Origin: Butyrivibrio fibrisolvens 16/4
GTDB taxonomy: Bacteria > Bacillota > Clostridia > Lachnospirales > Lachnospiraceae
Length of the DNA stretch: 64,000 nt
Assembly: GCA_000209815.1 (NCBI GenBank)
Contig: FP929036.1
Span: 288,296 to 352,295 of the forward strand
Reading direction: 5' to 3'
Shown here: in pieces, positions 28,471 through 37,143 of the stretch
How the letters are laid out: each line of letters opens with the position of its first letter
Numbering within the stretch: position 1 is the stretch's first letter
The notes under the pieces: generated by a model
What the model was told of the DNA's origin: nothing
The model's input: only the letters and a program-made list of their open reading frames with translations
The model's database searches: none
Made by a program: the position numbers and the translations under genes

Positions 28471-29670
28471 TTATTCTGCTACAGCTTCTGTCTCAACAAC
28501 TGCTGTATTATCTACCTCTGCATCAGTTGTCTCTTCTACAAGGTCTGCTTCAACCTTGCTATCAGCCTCAGTAATGTCTGCTTCAACTAATTCTGCATCA
28601 GACTCAATTACCTCAGAAACTTCTGTTTCAACATACTCTTCGTTAATTGCAGGAACAAAAGTTGTAAATTGATTTAAGACATCCTCAGACATATATCCGT
28701 CAGCAACAGCCTGCTTAGCTAAATCATAGCACTCAGCTGTTGTCTTCTTAGGAGCGATAGATGTTCCAGCTACTGATGTTGTTCCATAAAGTGAAGTATA
28801 GAATGATGTTGTAGCGAAGTTTAAAGTAAGCATTCTAGTACCTGTTTGTACCCATAATGTAGTTCCTTTCTTCTCACCACAGCAATCATAGTTGCCCCAA
28901 ACATCTTCGCGTAAGTAGCTATCACAGTGAGCAGCTGATGAATCTCCATTATAGCCACCATCTTCATGATTAACACCGGCATACTGCCAAACTATGTTAA
29001 GCACTGAAGAAATACTATAGAATGGATTCTTATCACTAGTATCTCCAAGTCTCTTTACCATACCTTCACGAGTGAAGCCCTTGATAAGAGGTGAACCAAA
29101 TGTAACTGTATTAAGTACTTCGTAATTGTCCTTAATATACTTATCAGCTGCCACCTGCTGTGCAATCATTCCACCAAGACTATGTCCTGCAAGAATAATA
29201 TTGCTACCTGCTGGAATTCTATCAATGATAGCATTCTTTACATTTGTCTTATACTCATTACTTAATTCAAAGCCTGATAAAAGATCTTCCTTAACAGTTG
29301 TAGTCTGATTCTCAACGATTGTCTCTGTTCCTGAAAGTGCTACCACATAAACTTCCTTATCTTCAGTACCCCAGCAAGTATTATAAGTCATTCTACCTTC
29401 TGTGATAGAAATAGGACCAGCTGATTGATAATCTGCATAACCAACCTTTGTAAGTGTTGCCATCTGAGCAGCATTCTCAATAGTTACAGTCTCACCGTTC
29501 TGGATTTTATAAACCATATCCATGATTTTAAAATCTGTTTCTGTGTGAAGAATATAATTTGTATCTCCGCCTGCTGGAAGAATAGATCCAGCCTCTGCAA
29601 CCATTGGATTTACAAGAATAGTTGAAACCGCAAGAGCCGCAGCTATAGTTCTTAAAACTCTTTTTCTCAT
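28471..29670 (-). CDS. Secreted class-3-type lipase/esterase with acidic tail
   Basis: 399 residues. Signal peptide to about residue 26 (PMVAEAG). The nucleophile elbow IILAGHSLGGMIAQQ puts the catalytic Ser at 164, and VTFGSPLIKGF follows, as in lipase class 3 proteins. A Cys-rich NYDCCGEKK lies around residue 270. The last 60 residues are a Glu/Asp/Val-rich low-complexity tail (EVIESDAELVEADITEADSK) with no membrane anchor or LPXTG, of unknown role. Its own promoter region lies in 29671-29872. Extracellular lipid or ester hydrolysis is inferred; substrate unknown. Confidence 0.82.
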   Translation of the reverse strand: MRKRVLRTIAAALAVSTILVNPMVAEAGSILPAGGDTNYILHTETDFKIMDMVYKIQNGETVTIENAAQMATLTKVGYADYQSAGPISITEGRMTYNTCWGTEDKEVYVVALSGTETIVENQTTTVKEDLLSGFELSNEYKTNVKNAIIDRIPAGSNIILAGHSLGGMIAQQVAADKYIKDNYEVLNTVTFGSPLIKGFTREGMVKRLGDTSDKNPFYSISSVLNIVWQYAGVNHEDGGYNGDSSAAHCDSYLREDVWGNYDCCGEKKGTTLWVQTGTRMLTLNFATTSFYTSLYGTTSVAGTSIAPKKTTAECYDLAKQAVADGYMSEDVLNQFTTFVPAINEEYVETEVSEVIESDAELVEADITEADSKVEADLVEETTDAEVDNTAVVETEAVAE

Positions 29671-29872
29671 AATTGTTTTTACTCCTTTTCTATTGCGGAA
29701 ACCAATATAACAGGATTAGTTTTCTAATGCTTCCCAAAATTAAAACAATACAAAGAGTTTTTTTGTGAGTATTGCGATTTGTCAGACAATGTATTTTTTC
29801 GAGTCTACATTGTTATTATTCTATTTTTTATTTTCATATAGCCTTAATACATAACTTTTGCCCAAAACAGAA

Positions 29873-31255
29873 CTAATTCTTGGCCAAAATTGCCACTGTT
29901 TCTGTATGCATAGTATGACCGAATTGGTCGCAGACAGTGTACTTCTGCAGATGATAACCATTCTCCTCTAGATGCTTCAGGTCGCGGGCCAGGGTGGCGC
30001 TGTCACAGCTGACGTAGACAATGCGCTCTGGCTGCATTTTTATCATGGTATCTAATGCTACTACATCGCAGCCTTTTCTAGGTGGATCTACCATGATAAC
30101 ATCTGGATGAGACATCTTTTCGTAGATTTCTGGGAGGACTACTTCCGCTTCGCCACAATAGAATTCTGTGTTATCAAGACCATTAAGCTTTGCATTAGCC
30201 TTGGCATTTTCGATGGCCTGTGGCACTACCTCAATACCGATAACGTGTCCTGCATGCTTTGCCATAGAAAGTGAAATGGTGCCGATTCCACAATAAAGAT
30301 CCCACACTTCTTCCTTACCAGTCAAGCCTGCATACTCTAAAGCCTTACTGTATAATCTCTCCATCTGATCGTGGTTCACCTGATAGAAGGAATTTGCGCT
30401 GATATCAAAAGCAATGGTATCACCATTTGTAAGTGTGATGGTATCTCTGATGGCTTCCTTGCCGTAGAGTACCTTTGTCTCATATCCCATAATGACGTTA
30501 TCACGACGGGTATTGATATTAAGAACAAGTGAAGCAAGCTCAGGCTCCACAGATTTCACATGAGCTACCAATGTATCAACCTTTGGTAGCTTATCTCCAT
30601 TCACCACTACACAAACCATAGTCTCACCTGTGGCCTTGCCCTCACGGACAAGCACGTGGCGAATCAATCCTTTACCTGTAGCCTCATTATATGCAGACAC
30701 ACCACATTCCTTCATGTAATCGATTACCGCATATACGATATTCATACTCTTCTTAGAGCAAATCTTACAATCATCAGATGGAACGATTCTGTGGCTTCTG
30801 GCACCGTAAAATCCTGCGATAATATTTCCATCCTTATCTGTGCCGATAGGTACCTGGGCCTTGTTGCGATAGCGAAGTGGCTCTGCCATTCCAAGAATAG
30901 GCTCGCGGATAGAATCCACGAAAGCCCTATCATAGCCACCTATCTTTACCAGATTGTTGGCCACAATATTGTCCTTTATCTCAAGCTGTTTATCATAGCT
31001 TACCTGCATAATCTGGCAGCCACCGCACTGCTTTGCATTGGGGCAGGCTGGCTGAACCCGGAATGGACTGGCCTCAACAACCTCCTTCAAAGCTGCGAAG
31101 CAGTATGTTTTCTTTACCTTTGTAATGATGACATCACAAACATCACCTACAACTGCGTCTTTGACAAAAATGGTCACACCATCAGTGTGACCAATTCCAG
31201 CCCCTTCAAGGGACATATCTTCTATTGTTAATCTTACAATATCGTTTTTATTCAT
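29873..31255 (-). CDS. 23S rRNA (uracil-C5)-methyltransferase, RlmD/RlmCD type
   Basis: 460 residues. TRAM domain (about 1-60: MSLEGAGIGHTDGVTIFVKD), iron-sulphur cysteines ACPNAKQCGGCQ (71, 77, 80) plus CKIC later, then the SAM-binding methylase fold DLYCGIGTISLSMA and the motif MVDPPRKGCD, with catalytic Cys in VYVSCDSATLARDL. These place it in the TrmA/RumA family; Firmicute members methylate U747 and/or U1939 of 23S rRNA. The start overlaps the YhaM stop by one base, so they are one transcript. Confidence 0.93.
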   Translation of the reverse strand: MNKNDIVRLTIEDMSLEGAGIGHTDGVTIFVKDAVVGDVCDVIITKVKKTYCFAALKEVVEASPFRVQPACPNAKQCGGCQIMQVSYDKQLEIKDNIVANNLVKIGGYDRAFVDSIREPILGMAEPLRYRNKAQVPIGTDKDGNIIAGFYGARSHRIVPSDDCKICSKKSMNIVYAVIDYMKECGVSAYNEATGKGLIRHVLVREGKATGETMVCVVVNGDKLPKVDTLVAHVKSVEPELASLVLNINTRRDNVIMGYETKVLYGKEAIRDTITLTNGDTIAFDISANSFYQVNHDQMERLYSKALEYAGLTGKEEVWDLYCGIGTISLSMAKHAGHVIGIEVVPQAIENAKANAKLNGLDNTEFYCGEAEVVLPEIYEKMSHPDVIMVDPPRKGCDVVALDTMIKMQPERIVYVSCDSATLARDLKHLEENGYHLQKYTVCDQFGHTMHTETVAILAKN

Positions 31256-32217
31256 TAATTCTTTCCTGTTCTACGGATGTTTGAATCAAGCAGACGGTTA
31301 AATCCCTGCCAAGTCAAATTATTCTCCTCAACATTTTCAAGAGCTTCATAAATAGTCTCAAGCTTTGCATCGATGTTGTCCGCAAATGAAAGCGCAATAG
31401 CCTCTGCGATAGCTGGCTTCTTTGGTGAACCAAACTCCAGCTCCCCGTGATGTGAAAGGATACAGTGGATAAGCTCCTTGCGCTTTACAGCTGGGAAACC
31501 TTCGATATCATCGATAGCTCTGTCAATCATAGTAGCCCCTACGTAGATGTGACCGAGAAGCTGCCCCTCATCTGTGTAATCATTTCGTGGGAACTCTGAA
31601 AGCTCCTTAACCTTTCCAATGTCGTGGAAAATGGCTGCTGTGATAAGCAAATCTCTATCTAAAAATGGGTACTGCTTGCTAAAGTAATCGCAGTTTGTAG
31701 CTACTGAAAGAGTGTGCTCTAAAAGTCCACCTGTAAAACCGTGATGAACTGATTTTGCAGCTGAATGAGACTTGAATGTCTCGATAAATTCTTTATCTTC
31801 AACAAAATATTTTCTAAGTAATGCCTTAAAATATGGAGTCTTGATGGAATTGATAAGCGACATTAAGTCATTCCACATAACCCCGATATCCTTCTTGCTG
31901 GAAGGGATATAATCTGCAATATCAAACTCGCCCTCATTGGCCTTGCGAAGGCGCTTTATATTAAACTGTAGCGCACCATTCCAGCTAGTGATATCGCCTG
32001 TAACTGTAACGAAATCCAACTCATCATAGTCGCTGATGCCCTCGGAATCTACATCCCAAATCTTTGCATCAATGGTGCCTGTCTTATCGCATAATGTCAG
32101 TGATTCAAAAGCCTTTCCTGTCTTTGAAATGCCCTGAGTCTTCTTCTTGCAAAGGTATGTTTCTGTACCTCTGTCTCCCTCTTTGAGGGTGTTAATGTAT
32201 TTCATGTAATTCTCCAT
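31255..32217 (-). CDS. 3'-5' exoribonuclease YhaM family (OB-fold plus HD domain)
   Basis: 320 residues. An N-terminal OB-fold (about 10-95: GKAFESLTLCDKTGTIDAKIW) and an HD phosphohydrolase domain (about 150-290: HHGFTGGLLEHTLSVA, ITAAIFHDIGKVKELS with HD, HCILSHHGELEFGSP) match YhaM/CBF1. These enzymes trim RNA, and some DNA, from the 3' end. First gene of the unit with the RlmD-type methylase; divergent from the GH42 gene. Confidence 0.93.
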   Translation of the reverse strand: MENYMKYINTLKEGDRGTETYLCKKKTQGISKTGKAFESLTLCDKTGTIDAKIWDVDSEGISDYDELDFVTVTGDITSWNGALQFNIKRLRKANEGEFDIADYIPSSKKDIGVMWNDLMSLINSIKTPYFKALLRKYFVEDKEFIETFKSHSAAKSVHHGFTGGLLEHTLSVATNCDYFSKQYPFLDRDLLITAAIFHDIGKVKELSEFPRNDYTDEGQLLGHIYVGATMIDRAIDDIEGFPAVKRKELIHCILSHHGELEFGSPKKPAIAEAIALSFADNIDAKLETIYEALENVEENNLTWQGFNRLLDSNIRRTGKN

Positions 32218-32394
32218 TTCTAAGCTCCAGTGGAGCCGCGCAGCTAGGCTGCAAATTAACTTACTTAATTATAAGTGAAGAACGCTATATAATCAATGAA
32301 AAGGGGATGAGCGAAAATATAAATTTTTTCACTTATTTTTAATCATTTTCGCACTTTTTGTATGATAGGATGAGCAATATAAGGAGTATTAACT

Positions 32395-34436
32395 ATGGAT
32401 ACAAAAAAATTATTTCCTCAGGTGGATGGCCTGCTTCACGGCGGAGACTACAATCCAGAGCAATGGCTTGATCGACCTGACATTTTAGAAAAAGATATTG
32501 AATATATGAAACAGGCAGGCATAAACACTGTCACAATGGGTGTATTTTCCTGGGCTGTCCACGAACCAACTGAAGGCAACATTAGCTTCGATTGGCTGGC
32601 ACCTATTATGGACAAGCTCTATGCTAATGGAATCTATACTGTGCTTGCCACACCTACCGGAGCTCGTCCTGCCTGGCTTGATGAAAAATATCCATCAGCT
32701 ATGCGTTGCGATGAACGTGGTGTGAGAAATCATCACGGCGTGCGTCATAATCACTGTATGCAGTCACCTGAATTTCGAGAAAAGGTTCGCATTATGGATA
32801 CCGCACTTGCAAAGAAATTTGCTAACCATCCTGGACTATTAATGTGGCACATTTCAAATGAATTTGGAGGCTACTGCTACTGCGATACCTGCCGAAAGAA
32901 ATTTCAGGAGTGGCTTGCAGACCGCTACGATCACGATATAAATAAGCTTAACAAGGCCTGGTGGACCACCTTCTGGTCCCACACCTTTAACAGCTTTGAC
33001 CAGATTGATCCACCTTACGCAAACGGTGAAAACTGTGTGCTTGGACTTAATCTTGATTGGAAGAGATTCTCCACCTGGTCTGCTACAGATTTTATGAGAT
33101 TTGAAATCGACACTCTAAGATCTGCAGGTGCCACAGAGCCTACCACTACAAATTTCATGGAGATGTTCTACGATTATGATTACTGGTACATGAGCAAATT
33201 CATCGATATTATCAGCTGGGACAATTACCCTGAGATGCACAATAACAGGCAGTCAGATGCAGACCATCTATTAGAGCGCAGCTTTAATCACGCCCTATTT
33301 AGAAGCTTGAAGCCTGGCCAGCCATTTATGATGATGGAGTCTGCTCCCGGTGTGGTTAACTGGAGACCTTACAACAAATATCGTCGTCCAGGTATGCACA
33401 AGCTAATTTCAATGCAGGCTGTGTCTGCTGGAAGTGATACTGTCCAGTATTTCCAAATCAGAAAGAGCCGCGGTTCTTCTGAGCAATGGCACGGTGCTGT
33501 AATTGATCATATCGGAACAAACGACACACGAATCTTTAAAGAAGTAGCCGGCCTTGGTGCTGATTTAAAAAAGATTTCCGAGATTGCAGGCACTGTTTCA
33601 AACAACAAGGTTGCTATTATTTATGATTGGGACAATCGCTGGGCAATAGATGACGCCTGGGCTCTCTCAAATGAAACAAAAATTACGATAAGACCTGTAT
33701 GGAAATCTACAATGAGTTTATGAGTCTTGGCGTTGAGCCTGATATCGTTTCATCCCACAGTGATTGGAGCAACTACAAGATAATCTGTGCACCAATGCTT
33801 TATGTTCTTCAGGATGGCATTGGCCAAAAGATTTATGATTTTGTACATGATGGTGGACAGTTTATGGCTACCTATTTCACTGGCTATGTCAACAAAGATT
33901 TACTTGCTAATCTTGGTGGCTTCCCTGGAGATAATCTTGATAAGGTATTTGGTCTTCGTTCAGAAGAAATCGACACTCTTTATCCTGAAGATGAGGTTGC
34001 TGTTAGCATATTAGATAAAGCAGGACGCACTGCCCATAGAATAAAGGTTCACGATTATCAGGAATTACTTAGAGATGTGAATGCTGATGTTCTTGCCCGT
34101 TACGATAATGACTATATGGCAGGAAAACCTGCGATTACAAGAAATTCTTTAGGCAAAGGCCATGCCTACTACATTGCCTGCCGTACCAATCAGCACGATA
34201 TCGAGTTTGTTTATCGAGAAATACTAGAGTATGCTGATATCGTATATACGAAATTACCTGTTGGTGTAGAAAAACATTCACGCTACGCTGATGGAATTCA
34301 GTATGATTTCTATCTTAATGTCACAGAAGACACTCAGACGCTCTCCGGCATACAGGGCACAGATCTTCTCTCTGATAGCGAGATAGATGGTTCACTCAAT
34401 CTTGAACGATATCAAGTAGCTATAATTAAACACTAA
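32395..34436 (+). CDS. Beta-galactosidase, glycoside hydrolase family 42 (frame broken once)
   Basis: Two frames join into 680 residues if one A is added at 33678-33682. GGDYNPEQWLDRPDILEKDI is the GH42 N-terminus; acid/base Glu156 in WHISNEFGGYC and nucleophile Glu315 in FMMMESAPGVVNW are present, with the Cys cluster CYCDTCRKKF typical of zinc-binding GH42. The C-terminal half has the trimerisation and small beta domains. No signal peptide: cytoplasmic, acting on imported galactosides. No transporter or regulator is adjacent. AAGGAG is upstream of the ATG. An inverted repeat GCGAAAAT / ATTTTCGC (32311-32352) sits at the promoter and may bind a regulator. Confidence 0.92.
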
Positions 34437-34453
34437 ATATTTTAAATATAACA

Positions 34454-34482
34454 AGAGCCCGGCAAATTTGCCGAGCTCTTTT
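34454..34482. terminator. Bidirectional terminator between GH42 and DUF4097 genes
   Basis: AGAGCCCGGCAAATTTGCCGAGCTCTTTT between two convergent stops; serves the plus strand best (TTTTCTTT). Confidence 0.85.
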
Positions 34483-34484
34483 CT

Positions 34485-35279
34485 TTAATTACGTGCCTTA
34501 ATATTTACGCTTCCAAATGAACAATCTGCATTGATTTTATTTCTATCTGTGTTTGGTGCATTAATGTCCACATCTCCAAAATCACACTCGCAATCAATCT
34601 GGTCATAGTTTCCAGTAATATCAATATCTCCCGCATTGGCGTTTACCTCTGCGGATTTTACAGTTGACTCCATAAGATTAATATCGCCTGCATTTGCATC
34701 TACGTCTACCTTGTCTGATGTCACGTTTGTCACATCAATGTCACCGGCATTTGCATCTATATCAATTTTTCCTGCTGTAATATCTTTGATATCGATATCG
34801 CCTGCATTTGCATTTATATCAAGATTATCTGCCTTAACATCCTTAATATCAATGTCTCCTGCTGCTACATCAATTTTAACGTTGTCTAGAGCAGTATTGT
34901 TAGGAATCATAATATCTACTTTGAATCCATCAGAATCTGAAATATGCTTTACATTGTCTCTCTGATATATAATAAGCTTTCCACCTTTAAGCTCCACCTT
35001 TGGCTCATATTTCTCTGGAAAACTGGCATCTACTGATAATTTATCGCCATACTTAATATTTATATCTGCCTCATTCATATCGATGGCAACATCTGTTAAC
35101 TTTTCATTAGAAAAATCATAAGTCTTTAATTCCACATTTTTTCCTGCAGGCCAACTATTGCTAAGCACTCTAAATCCACCCCAATTAATCACGTGTCCCC
35201 ATATGGATACCACTACGACGATTAATGTAATAAGCCAAATCAAAACTAAATATTTTTTAGTCCATTTCTTGTTATCCAT
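34485..35279 (-). CDS. DUF4097 family protein with membrane anchor
   Basis: 264 residues. A basic start and a membrane helix (residues 9-28) lead into an outside beta-helical region. From residue 130 on there are short repeats containing NANAGDIDI or DANAGDIDV, each about 20 residues, typical of DUF4097 (adhesin-like/putative envelope sensor) beta-solenoids. It is third in the PadR, membrane-protein, DUF4097 set found in many Firmicutes and linked in some to the cell-envelope stress response. Starts three bases after the previous gene's stop. Exact role unknown. Confidence 0.85.
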   Translation of the reverse strand: MDNKKWTKKYLVLIWLITLIVVVVSIWGHVINWGGFRVLSNSWPAGKNVELKTYDFSNEKLTDVAIDMNEADINIKYGDKLSVDASFPEKYEPKVELKGGKLIIYQRDNVKHISDSDGFKVDIMIPNNTALDNVKIDVAAGDIDIKDVKADNLDINANAGDIDIKDITAGKIDIDANAGDIDVTNVTSDKVDVDANAGDINLMESTVKSAEVNANAGDIDITGNYDQIDCECDFGDVDINAPNTDRNKINADCSFGSVNIKARN

Positions 35280-35282
35280 TTC

Positions 35283-36251
35283 TTAATCCTCCTCCGCTGC
35301 CAATACTACCTCTAACAATCTATGTGCAATGGCTGCTATTGGCCATATAACCCAAGTAATGTGCCAATCCATAGTAACAAAGCTTGTAATCAGATATATG
35401 CATGTGATTGTAGGCCAGTAAACTTCCATAACACCTTCTGCAAATTTATTAATATACACGATATCACCTTTATCCTTTCCATAACTACCGCTGATTGTCT
35501 TAGAATCATTAAGCTTTAAAACCTTCTCATAGCTTCCCATTACAGTGCTGGCATAGATTATCATGAAAACACCTACACCAATAAAGTAGAATAAGCAATT
35601 TGAAACGATTTCAACATCGATTGCTACTGTAGGAATCCAAAGAATGAATAACATAATTGCTACAGAAATAATCACTGCATGAGGAACTTTAAAAGCTCTC
35701 TTCTTGCTCTTTACCATATCTGCTGTTGCCATATCAATCTGGCATAGCTCCTTGTCTAAGAATTCCCAATCTTTACCACGGATGCCTGCAAAAACAAACA
35801 ATGCAACTGCAATAGCGATGCTAATAAACATTCCTGTCACTCCAAGTCCATCTCCTAACTGGCCCCTAAGAAGGAATTCAAATAGAATTGGCCACGTAAC
35901 GGATGTGATGCAAAGCAAAACGCCAATACCGATTAATAATCCATTTCCCTTTGCCACATTTAAGTAATCCTCTACTTCTTCCATTCTAAGGAAATGACGT
36001 GGCTTAGATTCTTCTCTCTCGTGAGTCGCCTCAACTTCCTTAGTAAGGCCAAGGTCTGCTGCAAGCTCATCAAGATTTCCAAACTCAGCGATAACTGTGC
36101 CAACTGCCTGATTCTCATTCACTCCATCAGCTATCATCTCGTTGAATTTATCTTCCATCATTGAAAGCAACTCAGCCTTTGCTTTCTTAACCTCTGGAGT
36201 ATTTGGCATATTAGCAAACATTGTCTCCAAGTAGTTTCTTATTGTTTCCAT
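35283..36251 (-). CDS. Membrane protein with N-terminal permease-prefix/DUF1700-like helix bundle
   Basis: 322 residues. The N-terminus METIRNYLETMFANMPNTPEVKKAKAELLSMM with AVGTVIAEFGNLDELAADLG is the DUF1700/permease-prefix domain common beside PadR regulators. Residues 105-320 contain four to six membrane segments. It likely acts with the DUF4097 protein in the membrane and is under the PadR regulator 25 bases upstream. No catalytic motif seen. Confidence 0.8.
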   Translation of the reverse strand: METIRNYLETMFANMPNTPEVKKAKAELLSMMEDKFNEMIADGVNENQAVGTVIAEFGNLDELAADLGLTKEVEATHEREESKPRHFLRMEEVEDYLNVAKGNGLLIGIGVLLCITSVTWPILFEFLLRGQLGDGLGVTGMFISIAIAVALFVFAGIRGKDWEFLDKELCQIDMATADMVKSKKRAFKVPHAVIISVAIMLFILWIPTVAIDVEIVSNCLFYFIGVGVFMIIYASTVMGSYEKVLKLNDSKTISGSYGKDKGDIVYINKFAEGVMEVYWPTITCIYLITSFVTMDWHITWVIWPIAAIAHRLLEVVLAAEED

Positions 36252-36276
36252 ATCTCTTCTCCTATCTCTACTATTC

Positions 36277-36615
36277 CTATTTTTTTATGAATCGCTCAAT
36301 TACTTCTTTGGTAAGTTCCCATTCATCACATTTCTCACGGTAAAAAGCCTGCCCCGCTTCTGTGACTCTGTAATAAGTTCTCTTCTTTCCATTTCCTTCT
36401 GGATCTGGGTCTGCAACGAAGGATTCTATGTATCCGTTCTTCTCCATTCGAGTGAAGGCCGAATAAAGTGTGGTCTCCTTGATTATGTATTTCTCCTCTG
36501 TGATTGTCTTTATTTGCTTTGATATTTCATAACCATAGGATGGCTCTTTAATAAGGATGCTAAGAATCATGGTATCGTTGTAGCCACGGATTACGTCACT
36601 ACTGATTTCGCCCAT
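36277..36615 (-). CDS. PadR family transcriptional regulator
   Basis: 112 residues. RGYNDTMILSILIKEPSYGYEISKQI is the PadR winged helix start, followed by TTLYSAFTRMEKNGYIESF (recognition helix and wing) and GKKRTYYRVTEAGQAFY. It heads the three-gene unit and should repress its own promoter, whose spacer and downstream region hold five copies of a 14-bp half-site. Loss of binding on envelope or drug signals is the usual mode in this family. Confidence 0.93.
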   Translation of the reverse strand: MGEISSDVIRGYNDTMILSILIKEPSYGYEISKQIKTITEEKYIIKETTLYSAFTRMEKNGYIESFVADPDPEGNGKKRTYYRVTEAGQAFYREKCDEWELTKEVIERFIKK

Positions 36616-36650
36616 ATAATTCCTCCTTTACCATTTTCCTTTATTTAGTG

Positions 36651-36743
36651 TACTTCATCTGTCGTACTTTATCTATCGTACTACGACTGATAGAGTACTT
36701 CATCTGTTGAAGTAAATATACTACGACAGATAAAGTATGTCAA
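36651..36743 (-). promoter_or_regulatory. padR operon promoter with five operator half-sites
   Basis: Minus strand TTGACA (36738-36743), 17-bp spacer, TATATT (36715-36720). The half-site TACTTYATCTRTYG occurs on the plus strand at 36651-36664, 36665-36678 and 36696-36709 and inverted at 36684-36697 (TACTCTATCAGTCG) and 36724-36737. The last copy fills the promoter spacer. The rest cover the start region. A clear case of a multi-site operator, most simply for the PadR protein. Confidence 0.85.
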
Positions 36744-36785
36744 CATATTTTTAAAAATATTTTTTGTAAATTGCTAAAATTGTCA

Positions 36786-36825
36786 AAAAAATACAGCCCA
36801 AAGCTTACTGCTTCAGGCTGTTTTT
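36786..36825. terminator. Hairpin with T tracts on both sides
   Basis: AAAATACAGCC-(17 nt)-GGCTGTTTTT. On the minus strand it would end transcription of the small gene at 36878-37015 (GGGCTGTATTTTTTT). Confidence 0.8.
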
Positions 36826-36877
36826 AAAAGGAGAATAATAAATGAAAAAGAATTTCACATATAATCCAAATCACTTA

Positions 36878-37015
36878 TTATGCGTTAGCTATGCTAACTA
36901 CCCTGAGTGTACAATTAGATAAGAACTCGGTCTTAATACCGATTCTATTAAGGTCAAATGCCTTTCTAAAAACCTCCTCAATTGTCGAGCATCTAATGAT
37001 TTCTCCGATTGCCAT
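36878..37015 (-). CDS. Possible 45-residue peptide
   Basis: ATG at 37013-37015 with GAGGAGG ten bases upstream; reads MAIGEIIRCSTIEEVFRKAF and then DLNRIGIKTEFLSNCTLRVV to a TAA at 36878. No family recognised. The good ribosome site and the terminator 53 bases past the stop argue for a real transcript. The 528-base stretch 36616-37143 otherwise holds only the padR operator region, this gene and the terminator. Upstream of the ATG, AGTGTGATA is directly repeated (37117-37136). Confidence 0.5.
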   Translation of the reverse strand: MAIGEIIRCSTIEEVFRKAFDLNRIGIKTEFLSNCTLRVVSIANA

Positions 37016-37143
37016 TTTTGTTATTCCTCCTCAAATAATTTTTTCAACTGAATACTTTATCGGTTGATTTGTGTTTTTCATTACCTTTTATCTGAAGAAA
37101 TAATAACATTTCATTTATCACACTAGTATCACACTATGAAATA

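Noticed and set aside
36842..36922. 26-codon plus-strand frame starting MKKNFTYNPNHL with AGGAG upstream
   Set aside because: Overlaps the longer minus-strand 45-codon gene, and the hairpin just upstream would end a plus-strand transcript; too little support.
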